DNA of 48,917 nucleotides, from NCBI GenBank assembly GCA_024698075.1, contig JAILRP010000069.1, positions 1 to 48,917 of the forward strand, read 5' to 3'. The position numbers and the translations under genes are program-made. The notes beneath the pieces were generated by a model that saw only the letters and a program-made list of their open reading frames with translations, was not told the origin of the DNA and made no database searches. The stretch is from Lachnospiraceae bacterium. Lineage in GTDB: Bacteria; Bacillota; Clostridia; Lachnospirales; Lachnospiraceae. Shown in pieces: positions 1 through 8,363 of this stretch. The stretch's first letter is position 1, and every line of letters starts with the position of its first letter.

Positions 1-1245
1 TGCGAACCAGAACACCGGCGCACACAGCTGGAACGCGAGGATGTTCGATCCTATCGACTGAAGCAGGGCCGCCGCCATGATACCGGCTTCCGCAAAGTGG
101 TCCTTTATATTTCTTCCCGCATTCCCAAATGCGAGCACCAGAAGATACACGAACATCGAAAATCCTATCACTCCGTTCTCGCAGTACAGCTTTACCAGCC
201 CGCCGTCCGCGATGACATGCGCGTCTTCTATGCCTATTGCCTTGTGCCCGTTCGCTCCGAGCCCGTTGCCGATCCATGAGCTGTACATGTTGTTGACTGC
301 CGCCACCCACTGCTCGCTCCGCTGGGAAATGGCGGTCGGAAGCGATTCTATCCGCCACCAGAATTTCAGGATGACTCCGAACCTTGCGAAGCATATGGCC
401 GCGAACACAGCGGCGATCGCAATGACTTCATAGGCGAAGAATTTTCTCGGTATGAGGTCAAGCCGGAAGAAAAGAAGATAATTGACATATATGATGACGA
501 GCGCCGCGACGACCAGTCCGCTCCTCTGGTTGGCCATGACGGCGAACACAAAACAGAGCACCATCGAGGAGACCGAGAATATGATGTTCTTCCTCTTGGA
601 TGATCCCTTTTCCGATCCTTCCGTATCTGCTCCCGAACGATCTGCTTTGGCTCCCGAATGATCCGCTTTGGCTCCCGAACGCTCTGCTTCGCCGAGGAAG
701 AACGCCCCGGCAAGCATGCCCGCAACCGACAGATAGGAAAGGCATGTGCTGCCCACCACCGAATGCATGCGCACACGTGCGGTCGCGGCATCGGCTTTTG
801 AAATGTAACTCCACCTGTATGCCCAGTCACAGTAGAACTGCGGAGCGAGCGCATAAAAGATGACGCCGATTATGCCGATGGCAAGCACCGCGATAATGTA
901 ATTCCTGTACCATATCTTCCGCCTGCTGCCTGCGCTCTTTCCGGCAAAATAAAATACCATAGGAAGCGCGGACGAAGCGAATTCCTCCGCAAATACCGAA
1001 AAGGGAAATCCCCCGAGCGTAAGCCATATGACAGACAGTATCTGATACGCAAAGTATGCGGCAAAGATGATGTCCGCCCTGCCGAGCTTAAGCCTTCTGC
1101 TAAACGCCAGCTCTGCGATGACGAGCACCATAAGAAAAGCGCCGAAAATGCCCGGACGCATCCCGTATATGAAAAGCGTCGAAACATATCCCAGCGCGAT
1201 GAGTATGTAATATATCTCCGAAATCCTCAGTTTCCTGATATCCAT
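1..1245 (-). CDS. O-antigen ligase / polymerase-like membrane protein, C-terminus cut by window edge
   Basis: A single open frame runs from ATG 1245, preceded by AAGGGATATAAG, off the left edge of the window (415 codons visible). The translation is a polytopic membrane protein: many hydrophobic helices, a central hydrophilic stretch near residues 185-215, and a later segment GNGLGANGHKA followed by an H-x-I-A-D-G-G-L-V-K-L-Y-C-E-N-G motif. That layout, with a loop between helices and a conserved GxGxG...D.G...Y..G signature, is typical of the Wzy/WaaL O-antigen ligase superfamily, which polymerises or transfers lipid-linked glycans outside the membrane. The hydrophilic loop carries a three-fold 7-residue repeat. 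It lies downstream of hemW with an 83-base gap and may be co-transcribed. Family is fairly likely; substrate unknown. No other glycan genes are visible because the window ends. Confidence 0.72.
   Translation of the reverse strand, partial: MDIRKLRISEIYYILIALGYVSTLFIYGMRPGIFGAFLMVLVIAELAFSRRLKLGRADIIFAAYFAYQILSVIWLTLGGFPFSVFAEEFASSALPMVFYFAGKSAGSRRKIWYRNYIIAVLAIGIIGVIFYALAPQFYCDWAYRWSYISKADAATARVRMHSVVGSTCLSYLSVAGMLAGAFFLGEAERSGAKADHSGAKADRSGADTEGSEKGSSKRKNIIFSVSSMVLCFVFAVMANQRSGLVVAALVIIYVNYLLFFRLDLIPRKFFAYEVIAIAAVFAAICFARFGVILKFWWRIESLPTAISQRSEQWVAAVNNMYSSWIGNGLGANGHKAIGIEDAHVIADGGLVKLYCENGVIGFSMFVYLLVLAFGNAGRNIKDHFAEAGIMAAALLQSIGSNILAFQLCAPVFWFA
630..692 (-). repeat. Three tandem 21-bp repeats inside the ligase-like gene
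   Basis: Three consecutive 21-base units (630-650, 651-671, 672-692) differ at only a few positions. They encode a 7-residue repeat reading roughly R/H-S-G-A-K-A-D in the loop of the O-antigen-ligase-like protein. The unit length is a multiple of three, so copy-number change would keep the frame. Confidence 0.85.
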
Positions 1246-1328
1246 CTTATATCCCTTATCCGCTTCCGGCCAAGCTTCGGCAAAGTGCCGGAAACATACT
1301 CCCAGGACCCCTATGGCAGTTTCTGCGC

Positions 1329-2456
1329 CTATCTAAGGAACTGCGCGAAAACGTGATTGCCGTAGTCGATCCCCATATCCGTGAGCGACAGGCTGCTACT
1401 CCCTTCATATACCAAGCCCTGCGCAGACAGGTCATCTATCGTGTCGCCGTAAAGGCTTCGCAGCGTAACCCCGAACTTTTTCTGAAAATCATCCGTGTCG
1501 ACTCCGTCCATCATCCTAAGGCCCAGATACACGGTCTCCTCTATCATCTCATCCCTTGTGAGGATGCTGCTCTCCTCGCGGGCGAGCGGGTCCTTCAGGT
1601 ACGCTTCTATGCTCGTGGTGTTGCGGCTTCTTACCTCCGCGCCGTCCTCAGGCATGCATGAGCTCGCACCGAGCCCCATTCCGAGATAATGCTCCCTCTT
1701 CCAGTAGCCCATATTATGGCGGCTTTCAAAATCCGGCTTCGCAAAGTTTGATATCTCGTAATGCCTGTAGCCGTGTGATTTTAGCATATCGACCGTCATC
1801 CAGTAGAGCCTGCGCTCAGTCTCTTCTCCCACGACCGGCCCTTCGGTTTCTCCGAACCTTTCATAGAACGGCGTACCTTTCTCTATCATCAGGCTGTATG
1901 CGCTTATGTGTTCGGGCGACAGTCGCAGGACGGTGTTTACCGTTTCGGCGAGCATCTCTTCGGTCTGCCCCGGTATCGCAGTCATTATGTCCACGCTGAT
2001 GTTATTGAATCCGGCTTCCCTTGCGCCCCAGAAGCACTTGAGGAAATCATCGTGGGTATGTATCCGCCCTAGCAGCTCAAGCTCTTCGGCATGGGCCGAC
2101 TGCATCCCGATCGAAACCCTGTTGAATCCGACCCCTCGCAGGAACTGAAGCTTTCCACCCGCACTTTTCGGATTGACTTCTATCGTTATCTCGGCATCAT
2201 CTGTAACATCAAATTCTTCAAACAGCGTCGCAAGGATGGCGCCCGTCTGCTCGGTCTCGAGAATGCTCGGAGTACCGCCTCCAAAGTATATGGTGGTGAC
2301 TTTCTCTCCTCTCCCGATCTTCGCGGCACGCTCCCTGATCTCATTTACGAGCGCATTTACATACAGCTGGCGCACCTTCGGATCCGCGGGTCCGGACAGA
2401 AAATCACAGTAATTGCATTTTTTCTCACAGAACGGTATATGAATGTATATTTCCAT
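1329..2456 (-). CDS. hemW: Radical SAM heme chaperone HemW
   Basis: The 375-residue product opens with MEIYIHIPFC and the radical-SAM cysteines C10-x3-C14-x2-C17 that bind the 4Fe-4S cluster. It also has a GGGTPS motif near residue 60 and the RVSIGMQS strand. This is the HemN-like family without the extra N-terminus of true coproporphyrinogen dehydrogenase. Members are usually heme-binding chaperones (HemW), often misnamed oxygen-independent coproporphyrinogen oxidase. I chose ATG 2456 because it places the YIHIPFC strand at the usual position. A TTG at 2480 in the same frame would overlap the end of lepA and add eight residues (MKKTEETD). The gene sits 10 bases after lepA, a common Firmicutes arrangement, and is probably co-transcribed with it. 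Confidence 0.93.
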   Translation of the reverse strand: MEIYIHIPFCEKKCNYCDFLSGPADPKVRQLYVNALVNEIRERAAKIGRGEKVTTIYFGGGTPSILETEQTGAILATLFEEFDVTDDAEITIEVNPKSAGGKLQFLRGVGFNRVSIGMQSAHAEELELLGRIHTHDDFLKCFWGAREAGFNNISVDIMTAIPGQTEEMLAETVNTVLRLSPEHISAYSLMIEKGTPFYERFGETEGPVVGEETERRLYWMTVDMLKSHGYRHYEISNFAKPDFESRHNMGYWKREHYLGMGLGASSCMPEDGAEVRSRNTTSIEAYLKDPLAREESSILTRDEMIEETVYLGLRMMDGVDTDDFQKKFGVTLRSLYGDTIDDLSAQGLVYEGSSSLSLTDMGIDYGNHVFAQFLR

Positions 2457-2466
2457 GTCAGTTTCT

Positions 2467-4272
2467 TCAGTCTTCTTCAAGTTTGAGAACGCTCATGAAG
2501 GCCTTCTGAGGTATCTCGACGTTTCCGATCTGGCGCATCCTCTTCTTGCCTTCCTTCTGCTTCTCAAGCAGTTTCTTCTTACGCGTGATGTCGCCGCCGT
2601 AACACTTTGCGAGCACATCCTTGCGCATTGCCTTCACGGTCTCCCTGGCGATGACCCTGCCGCCGACCGCTGCCTGTATCGGGATCTCGAACAGATGCCT
2701 CGGTATCTCATCCTTCAGCTTCTCGCACATCCTCCTGCCCCTGTCATAGGCGCTGTCGGCATGCACGATGAATGAAAGCGCGTCGACCTCCTCGCGGTTT
2801 ACGAGTATGTCGAGCTTGACGAGCTTTGACTGCTCATATCCCTTCAGTTCATAGTCGAATGAGGCGTAGCCCTTTGAGCGTGATTTTAACGCATCAAAGA
2901 AATCATATATGATCTCATTGAGCGGAAGCTCATACTTTAACAGGGCACGCGTCTCCTCGATGTATTCCATGGATATGTACCTTCCGCGGCGCGTCTGGCA
3001 CAGGTCCATGATCGGTCCGACAAAATCCTTCGTGACCATTATCTCCGCAGACACGATTGGCTCTTCCATATGCTCTATTTCTGAAGGGTCCGGAAGGTTT
3101 GTCGGGTTCGTGAGGTCAAACGATGTCCCGTCCGTCTTAAATACCTTGTAGACGACGCTCGGCGCGGTCGTCACAAGATCGAGGTTGTATTCCCTCTCAA
3201 GCCTCTCCTGTATTATCTCGAGATGCAGAAGTCCGAGGAATCCGCACCTGAAGCCGAATCCGAGGGCCACGCTCGTCTCGGGCTCATAGTTGAGCGAAGC
3301 ATCGTTCAGCTGAAGCTTTTCGAGCGCATCCCTGAGGTCCGGATACTTTGCGCCGTCCGCGGGATAAACTCCGCAGAACACCATTGACTGGACCTTCTTG
3401 TAGCCCGGAAGCGCCTCGCTGCACGGCCTGTCGTCATCGGTTATCGTATCGCCCACCATCGTGTCCCTTACGTTCTTGATGGAAGCGGTCAGGTACCCGA
3501 CCATCCCGGCCGTAAGCTCCTCGCACGGTATGAACTGGCCTGCGCCGAAAGTCCCTACTTCCACGACCTCGGCAACGGCCTGTGTCGCCATCATGCGCAC
3601 CTTTGTTCCGCGCTTCACCCTTCCGTCCATCATCCTGAAGAACACGATGACGCCCTTGTAAGGGTCGTATATCGAATCGAATATGAGTGCCTTGAGCGGT
3701 TTATCTTCGTCGCCGGATGGCGGCGGGATCTTTGCGACCACGGCCTCGAGGACGTCCTCTATGCCGATCCCCATCTTGGCAGAGATCTTCGGCGCATCCA
3801 TCGCCTCGATGCCGATGACATCTTCGATCTCGTTGATCACCCTGTCGGGCTCGGCCGAAGGCAGGTCTATTTTATTGATGACGGGGAAAACGTCAAGATC
3901 GTGGTCAAGCGCTAAGTATACGTTCGCAAGCGTCTGCGCCTCGATGCCCTGTGCCGCGTCAACCACAAGAATGGCCCCGTCGCATGCAGCGAGTGACCTT
4001 GATACCTCATAGTTAAAATCAACATGGCCCGGCGTATCGATAAGGTTGAATACGTATTCCTCTCCATTCTTTGCCTTGTACACCGTCCTTACCGCCTGGG
4101 ACTTGATCGTGATCCCTCTCTCACGTTCAAGGTCCATGTTGTCGAGCACCTGCTCCTGCATCTCCCTCTGGGTGAGCAGGCCGGTCTTCTCGATTATCCG
4201 GTCGGCAAGCGTTGATTTTCCATGATCTATATGCGCGATGATACAGAAATTTCTAATGTGTTCGCGGTCCAT
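2467..4272 (-). CDS. lepA: Elongation factor 4 (back-translocating GTPase LepA)
   Basis: The 601-residue product is full length for EF4. The G-domain motifs are clear: AHIDHGKST (P-loop), the effector region with [13 protein letters not shown] (G3) and NKIDLP (G4). The EF-G-like domains III and V and the LepA-specific C-terminus follow. EF4 is a ribosome-associated GTPase that remodels stalled or mistranslocated ribosomes. The start at ATG 4272 fits the family but has no Shine-Dalgarno at normal spacing. The nearest purine-rich run, AGGAGGGG, is about 19 bases upstream and belongs to the dispersed repeat at 4286-4308. It follows rpsT after that gene's terminator and precedes hemW by 10 bases. 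Confidence 0.97.
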   Translation of the reverse strand: MDREHIRNFCIIAHIDHGKSTLADRIIEKTGLLTQREMQEQVLDNMDLERERGITIKSQAVRTVYKAKNGEEYVFNLIDTPGHVDFNYEVSRSLAACDGAILVVDAAQGIEAQTLANVYLALDHDLDVFPVINKIDLPSAEPDRVINEIEDVIGIEAMDAPKISAKMGIGIEDVLEAVVAKIPPPSGDEDKPLKALIFDSIYDPYKGVIVFFRMMDGRVKRGTKVRMMATQAVAEVVEVGTFGAGQFIPCEELTAGMVGYLTASIKNVRDTMVGDTITDDDRPCSEALPGYKKVQSMVFCGVYPADGAKYPDLRDALEKLQLNDASLNYEPETSVALGFGFRCGFLGLLHLEIIQERLEREYNLDLVTTAPSVVYKVFKTDGTSFDLTNPTNLPDPSEIEHMEEPIVSAEIMVTKDFVGPIMDLCQTRRGRYISMEYIEETRALLKYELPLNEIIYDFFDALKSRSKGYASFDYELKGYEQSKLVKLDILVNREEVDALSFIVHADSAYDRGRRMCEKLKDEIPRHLFEIPIQAAVGGRVIARETVKAMRKDVLAKCYGGDITRKKKLLEKQKEGKKRMRQIGNVEIPQKAFMSVLKLEED

Positions 4273-4285
4273 GTGGATATATACC

Positions 4286-4407
4286 GGCCCCTCCTGTCTG
4301 CATTAATTCGGACGATCGGCCATTTAAATCCGACTTCGTCGGATGGGGCCGATCGGTGCAGGCAGGTTCTTCCCATCTTCGATGGGCCCCTCCTGTCTGC
4401 ATTAATT
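4286..4407. repeat. Structured intergenic repeat element, copy A (with flanking 23-bp direct repeats)
   Basis: Two identical 23-base direct repeats (4286-4308 and 4385-4407) flank a 76-base core. The core holds a 9-bp outer stem (4313-4321 with 4347-4355), which encloses a 7-bp hairpin (4328-4334 with 4338-4344, loop TTC). A separate 6-bp hairpin follows (4372-4377 with 4381-4386). A second copy of the core plus one flank lies at 30771-30859. It has different bases but the same pairing, which supports selection on structure. On the minus strand it lies between the rpsT terminator and lepA, so it would be in a lepA leader if transcribed. Identity unknown. Confidence 0.75.
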
Positions 4408-4426
4408 ATATCTCATACGGGAACAT

Positions 4427-4461
4427 AAAAAAAGATACTCATATGACGGTATGAGTATCTT
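4427..4461 (-). terminator. Rho-independent terminator after rpsT
   Basis: An 11-bp perfect stem (4432-4442 with 4451-4461, 8-base loop) is followed on the minus strand by a run of U residues (4431-4427). It lies about 23 bases past the rpsT stop. Confidence 0.88.
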
Positions 4462-4483
4462 CTGAAGATCGTATCAGTTCATG

Positions 4484-4747
4484 TCAGGCCATCTTGTTGA
4501 CAGCGGCTGCCATACGGGAGATCTTTCTTGATACCGTGTTCTTATGGTAGACACCCTTTGAGCAGGCCTTGCTGAGTTCTCTCGTAGCTTCACGGAGAGC
4601 TTCGCCGGCAGCATTCTTATCGCCTGATTCGATATTCTGGTATACCTTTTTAACATATGTCTTAACCTTGGATCTGATCGCTTTGTTGCGCTCGGTCCTG
4701 GTGTTGATAACAAGGATTCTCTTCTTTGCAGATTTAATGTTTGCCAC
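4484..4747 (-). CDS. rpsT: 30S ribosomal protein S20
   Basis: The 87-residue basic protein begins MANIKSAKKRI and matches bS20 in length and in its helical, Lys/Arg/Ala-rich composition. bS20 binds 16S rRNA early in small-subunit assembly. The start is GTG at 4747, preceded by a strong GGAGGTGA at good spacing. It has its own consensus promoter (4801-4829) and its own terminator (4427-4461), so it is a one-gene transcription unit. The non-AUG start is common for rpsT and can lower or tune translation. Confidence 0.97.
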   Translation of the reverse strand: MANIKSAKKRILVINTRTERNKAIRSKVKTYVKKVYQNIESGDKNAAGEALREATRELSKACSKGVYHKNTVSRKISRMAAAVNKMA

Positions 4748-4800
4748 GATTTCACCTCCTATTCATGATAATTTAGGACTTTATGTGAGACACTTCGTAC

Positions 4801-4829
4801 ATTTTATGCGTATTGGGCGCACATGTCAA
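4801..4829 (-). promoter_or_regulatory. rpsT promoter (sigma-A type)
   Basis: On the minus strand a perfect TTGACA (4824-4829) is separated by 17 bases from TAAAAT (4801-4806). This is a near-consensus housekeeping promoter about 54 bases before the rpsT start codon. Confidence 0.88.
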
Positions 4830-4853
4830 GTGATTTTCCCATATTTTCTGCCA

Positions 4854-6056
4854 TTATTCGGCCTCTTCCTCGAAATCGTCAGGATCCGTGGGGGTCTCGA
4901 GCACCTTCTGGGCTTCTTCCTTCGCGGCGTCTTCCGAGGCCTTCTTCTCCTCCGCGCGCTTCTTGGCTTCCTCGGTCGCCTTCATCGCTTCCTCTGCGGC
5001 CTTCATTTCCTCCTCGGCACGCTTAGCCTCGGCTGCCTTCCTTGCGGTGACCACGGGGTCCTCTTCGGGATCGGAATCGACCCTTTCCACCTCGTACGGG
5101 AACTTGAAGTTCCACGCAGACCTTATGGTGTCCATGAGCTGCATCATGAGGAGCGTATCGTAATGTGTCATCTCCTGGCACTCTATCTGTCCTTCCCTGA
5201 TCGCCTTCATGGCCGACTGGACCTCATATTCATATCCCGTAACCTGAGTGGGGGCCGCATATTCGGCAACGACCCTGCGCTCAAGATTGTAAACGCGCAT
5301 CGCCTCGAAATTATTGATGTTGTCTATCTCGATATATCCGTTCGTTCCGTTTATCATGCCGCGTCTGTCTGTCTGTGCGAGCATGGTCGCATAGAGTGTG
5401 GCCATCCTGCCGTCAGGGTATGCGAGCATGATCGTCTCCTGTGCATCAACGCCGGTATGGTACCTGACACAGTTGGCGGAAATGCTCTCGATGTCGTTTC
5501 CGAATACCATCGCGGCAAAGTTCAGCACATAAACCCCTAGGTCAAGCAGCGCGCCTCCGCACAGTGCGGGGCTGACAAGCCTCTCCCTGTGTTCGAGCGG
5601 ATATCCGAGATTGGCGGACAGGGACGTCGGGCGCCCTATCACTCCGGAATTCACGACTTCCCGGATCTTGGATGCCATCGGCATGTAGCGTATCCACATT
5701 GCCTCAGTCAGCAGCAGTCCCTTTGACTCCGCAAGCCGGAGCACCTCTTCCGCCTGTTTGGCATTCGCGGTGAATGCCTTTTCGCACAGGACATGTTTTC
5801 CATGGTTGAGGCAGAGCCTTATGTGCTCATAGTGGTGCGAATGGGGCGTTGCGATATAAACAAGCTCAACACCTGGATCCTCGAGCATGTCGGTATATGA
5901 TCCGTATGCCTTGGCAAAACCGTACTTGTCCGCAAAAACCTGCGCACGGTCTGCAGACCTTGCTGCAACGGCATAACAGGTCACGTCCTTGAGGGGCTGC
6001 AGTGTGGTTGCCATGACGCCGGCGATCCCGCCGGCTCCGAGAAATGCAATGTTCAT
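4854..6056 (-). CDS. Gfo/Idh/MocA-family oxidoreductase with charged helical tail
   Basis: The 400-residue product begins with a Rossmann NAD(P)-binding motif (GAGGIAG, residues 7-13) and contains the family's active-site segment CEKAFTANAKQAEE, where the lysine follows the usual EK pair. The C-terminal substrate/dimer domain runs to about residue 320, the normal family end. An extra tail of about 70 residues follows, very rich in Ala, Glu and Lys (for example KAAEEAMKATEEAKKRAEEK), predicted to be a long charged helix or coiled coil. The family oxidises or reduces sugars and related polyols; the substrate here cannot be read. The start lies 6 bases after the NYN gene, with its Shine-Dalgarno (AAAGGAT) in that gene's last codons, so the two are probably translationally coupled. 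Confidence 0.88.
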   Translation of the reverse strand: MNIAFLGAGGIAGVMATTLQPLKDVTCYAVAARSADRAQVFADKYGFAKAYGSYTDMLEDPGVELVYIATPHSHHYEHIRLCLNHGKHVLCEKAFTANAKQAEEVLRLAESKGLLLTEAMWIRYMPMASKIREVVNSGVIGRPTSLSANLGYPLEHRERLVSPALCGGALLDLGVYVLNFAAMVFGNDIESISANCVRYHTGVDAQETIMLAYPDGRMATLYATMLAQTDRRGMINGTNGYIEIDNINNFEAMRVYNLERRVVAEYAAPTQVTGYEYEVQSAMKAIREGQIECQEMTHYDTLLMMQLMDTIRSAWNFKFPYEVERVDSDPEEDPVVTARKAAEAKRAEEEMKAAEEAMKATEEAKKRAEEKKASEDAAKEEAQKVLETPTDPDDFEEEAE

Positions 6057-6062
6057 TATCGG

Positions 6063-6965
6063 CTATCCTTTCAGGCTGACCCTGTTGTTCCTCACCGTTA
6101 CACCGTCCATGTCCTTGATGAACTGCGAGAACCTGCTGTACTGGTAATCGCTCGTCTTGAAGAGCGGATATTTTTTCTCTATCTTCTGTTTCAGTTCCGG
6201 AAGGCTCATTGATTTTTTCCCGGATTTCTTAACTGCTGCCATGACGAGCTTTTCGATCTCCTCACGCGGAACCTCGCTCTCCTTGCGGGTGACGGTGATC
6301 GAATTGCCATGGGGCGTAAGCGTCAGGCCCTTGATGCTCTCAAGGAACTTCGAGAGTTTCGAATATCCGTAGTTCCTGACGTCAAAATCGGCGTGCCTGT
6401 TGGAAAGCTTGTTGCCAAGCTCGCCGACCGTCGTCTCCCTGTCGTTTGCCTCATTATCGATAAGGATCTTGAGGATCGTGTCCTCGACATCCTCACGTGA
6501 GATATCCGACTGGCTCTCGTCCTCGGATGCTAATACCTCAAGATATTTGAAGGTGGTGCAGCTCGTGCGGAATGCCTCTACGGTCTTCTTTTCGCCCATT
6601 CCGACGACGAGCATGCCGGCTTCGCGCAGTCTTGACGCGAGGCGCGTAAAATCACTGTCCGAGCTGACAATGCAGAACCCGTCAACCTTGCCTGAATACA
6701 GTATGTCCATGGCATCGATTATCATCGCGGAATCGGTCGAATTCTTGCCCTGCGTGTAGCTGTATGACTGCATCGGCGTGATCGAGTTTTTTAAGACCTC
6801 ATCCTTCCAGCCTTTCAGCACCGGATTGGTCCAGTCGCCGTATGCGCGCTTGTAAGTGGCTATCCCGTAGTTGCTTATCTCGTCAAGGATGACTTTCACG
6901 TATTTGATTGATATGTTCTCGGCGTCTATAAGAACCGCCAGTCTTCTTTCATGTCCTTCCATCAT
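6063..6965 (-). CDS. NYN-domain (DUF88/LabA-like) protein with two OST-HTH/LOTUS domains
   Basis: The 300-residue product has an N-terminal PIN-like NYN domain. Its acidic residues are visible in AVLIDAENIS, in TDSAMIIDAMDIL and in CIVSSDSDFTRLASRLREAG, the pattern expected for a metal-dependent RNase fold. Two repeats of a winged-helix LOTUS (OST-HTH) domain follow, around residues 155-225 and 230-300; each carries a KLS/YSRF-type strand (YGYSKLSKFL, YQYSRFSQFI). LOTUS domains bind RNA or helicases in other systems, so an RNA-processing role is a fair inference but unproven. Two ATGs are adjacent; 6962 has better spacing from AAAGGAG than 6965. It is downstream of serS and immediately upstream of the oxidoreductase. 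Confidence 0.9.
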   Translation of the reverse strand: MMEGHERRLAVLIDAENISIKYVKVILDEISNYGIATYKRAYGDWTNPVLKGWKDEVLKNSITPMQSYSYTQGKNSTDSAMIIDAMDILYSGKVDGFCIVSSDSDFTRLASRLREAGMLVVGMGEKKTVEAFRTSCTTFKYLEVLASEDESQSDISREDVEDTILKILIDNEANDRETTVGELGNKLSNRHADFDVRNYGYSKLSKFLESIKGLTLTPHGNSITVTRKESEVPREEIEKLVMAAVKKSGKKSMSLPELKQKIEKKYPLFKTSDYQYSRFSQFIKDMDGVTVRNNRVSLKG

Positions 6966-7006
6966 TGTCTCCTTTAGCGGGCGGAGCGGGGTTTGTGCGT
7001 TCCGTG

Positions 7007-7043
7007 AAAATGGACCGCTGACAGGCCCCGGGGGGTCATTTTT
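7007..7043 (-). repeat. GC-rich stop-codon hairpin, copy 1 (serS 3' end)
   Basis: An imperfect hairpin with arms AAAATGGACC / GGTCATTTTT and a GC-rich centre spans the serS stop codon (7036-7038). The segment gaaaatggacc-n-ctgacag plus ccccggg is nearly identical to the copy after the S1-domain gene (39315-39348). On the minus strand the hairpin ends in a short U run, so it can act as the serS terminator. Confidence 0.7.
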
Positions 7044-8322
7044 GGGGGATGAGCTTTTCGGTGCCGCCCATGTAGGGCTGCAGGACCTTCGGGATGTTCA
7101 CGCTTCCGTCGGCATTTAAGTTGTTCTCAAGGAAGGCGATCAGCATGCGGGGCGGAGCTACAACGGTGTTGTTGAGCGTGTGTGCAAAATACCTGCCGTC
7201 CTTTCCGTTGACCCTGATCTTGAGCCTTCTGGCCTGGGCATCTCCGAGGTTGGAGCAGCTTCCGACTTCGAAATATTTCTTCTGTCTCGGCGACCATGCC
7301 TCGACATCATATGATTTGACCTTAAGGTCCGCGAGGTCACCCGAGCAGCACTCGATAGTGCGGACGGGAATGTCGAGCGAACGGAAAAGGTCGACCGTGT
7401 TCTGCCAGAGCTTATTAAACCACATCGGGCTGTCCTCGGGCTTGCAGACAACGATCATCTCCTGCTTTTCAAACTGGTGGATACGGTATACGCCCCTCTC
7501 CTCGATGCCGTGCGCACCCTTTTCCTTCCTGAAGCAGGGGCTGTAGCTCGTAAGAGTTCTCGGAAGCGTTTCCTCATCGACTATCTGGTCGATGAACTTG
7601 CCGATCATGGAGTGTTCGCTCGTGCCGATGAGGTACAGGTCCTCACCTTCTATCTTGTACATCATGGCGTCCATCTCGGCGAAGCTCATGACGCCGGTAA
7701 CGACGTTGCTTCTGATCATGAACGGAGGAACACAGTACGTGAACCCTCTGTCTATCATAAAATCCCTCGCGTAGCTTATCACCGATGAATGAAGCCTTGC
7801 GATGTCGCCCATGAGATAGTAGAATCCGTTGCCGGCTACCCTTCCTGCGGCGTCAAGGTCTATTCCGTCAAAGCTTTCCATTATCTGTGTATGGTAAGGT
7901 ATCTCAAAATCGGGAACCACGGGCTCACCGAACTTTTCAACCTCAACGTTCTCGCTGTCATCCTTTCCGATAGGGACACTCGGATCGATGATGTTCGGGA
8001 TCGTGTACATGATCTTCTGGATCTGCTCGCTGACCGGTCCCTCAACTCCCTCAAGTTCCGCAAGCCTCTCGGCATCCTTTGCGACCTCTGCCTTTGCGGC
8101 CTCGGCCTCTTCCTTTTTGCCTTCCTTCATGAGCGCGCCGATCTGCTTCGACAGGACGTTCTTCCTGTTCCGAAGGTCATCCGCCTCCTGCTGCATTGAG
8201 CGGCGCATCTCGTCAAGCTCGATGACCTTGTCGACCATCGGGATCTTCTCATCCTGGAACTTGTTTCTGATGTTCTGTTTTACGATATCCGGATTTTCCC
8301 GGAGGAATTTTATATCAAGCAT
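7036..8322 (-). CDS. serS: Seryl-tRNA synthetase
   Basis: The 428-residue product is full length for bacterial SerRS. It has the N-terminal antiparallel coiled-coil arm (residues about 25-100, rich in Glu, Lys and Ala) that contacts tRNA-Ser. A class II catalytic core follows, with motif 2 around FRKEKGAHGIEERGVYRIHQ and motif 3 near the end (LNNTVVAPPRMLIAFLENN). The enzyme attaches serine to tRNA-Ser. The ATG at 8322 has AAGGAGAT at good spacing. It follows carB by 41 bases without an obvious terminator and without a T-box leader, so it is probably read from the carB promoter. Its stop codon lies inside a hairpin shared with two other genes of the window. Confidence 0.97.
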   Translation of the reverse strand: MLDIKFLRENPDIVKQNIRNKFQDEKIPMVDKVIELDEMRRSMQQEADDLRNRKNVLSKQIGALMKEGKKEEAEAAKAEVAKDAERLAELEGVEGPVSEQIQKIMYTIPNIIDPSVPIGKDDSENVEVEKFGEPVVPDFEIPYHTQIMESFDGIDLDAAGRVAGNGFYYLMGDIARLHSSVISYARDFMIDRGFTYCVPPFMIRSNVVTGVMSFAEMDAMMYKIEGEDLYLIGTSEHSMIGKFIDQIVDEETLPRTLTSYSPCFRKEKGAHGIEERGVYRIHQFEKQEMIVVCKPEDSPMWFNKLWQNTVDLFRSLDIPVRTIECCSGDLADLKVKSYDVEAWSPRQKKYFEVGSCSNLGDAQARRLKIRVNGKDGRYFAHTLNNTVVAPPRMLIAFLENNLNADGSVNIPKVLQPYMGGTEKLIPQK

Positions 8323-8363
8323 TTCATATCTCCTTGGTTATTTAATTATTCAGACGGCACTTA

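Noticed and set aside
4569-5540. Plus-strand open frame of 323 codons opposite rpsT and the oxidoreductase
   Set aside because: Antisense to two clear genes, composition driven by their codon bias, no RBS and no recognisable domain.
8323-8363. T-box before serS
   Set aside because: The gap is 41 bases, too short for a T-box, and lacks the conserved sequence.
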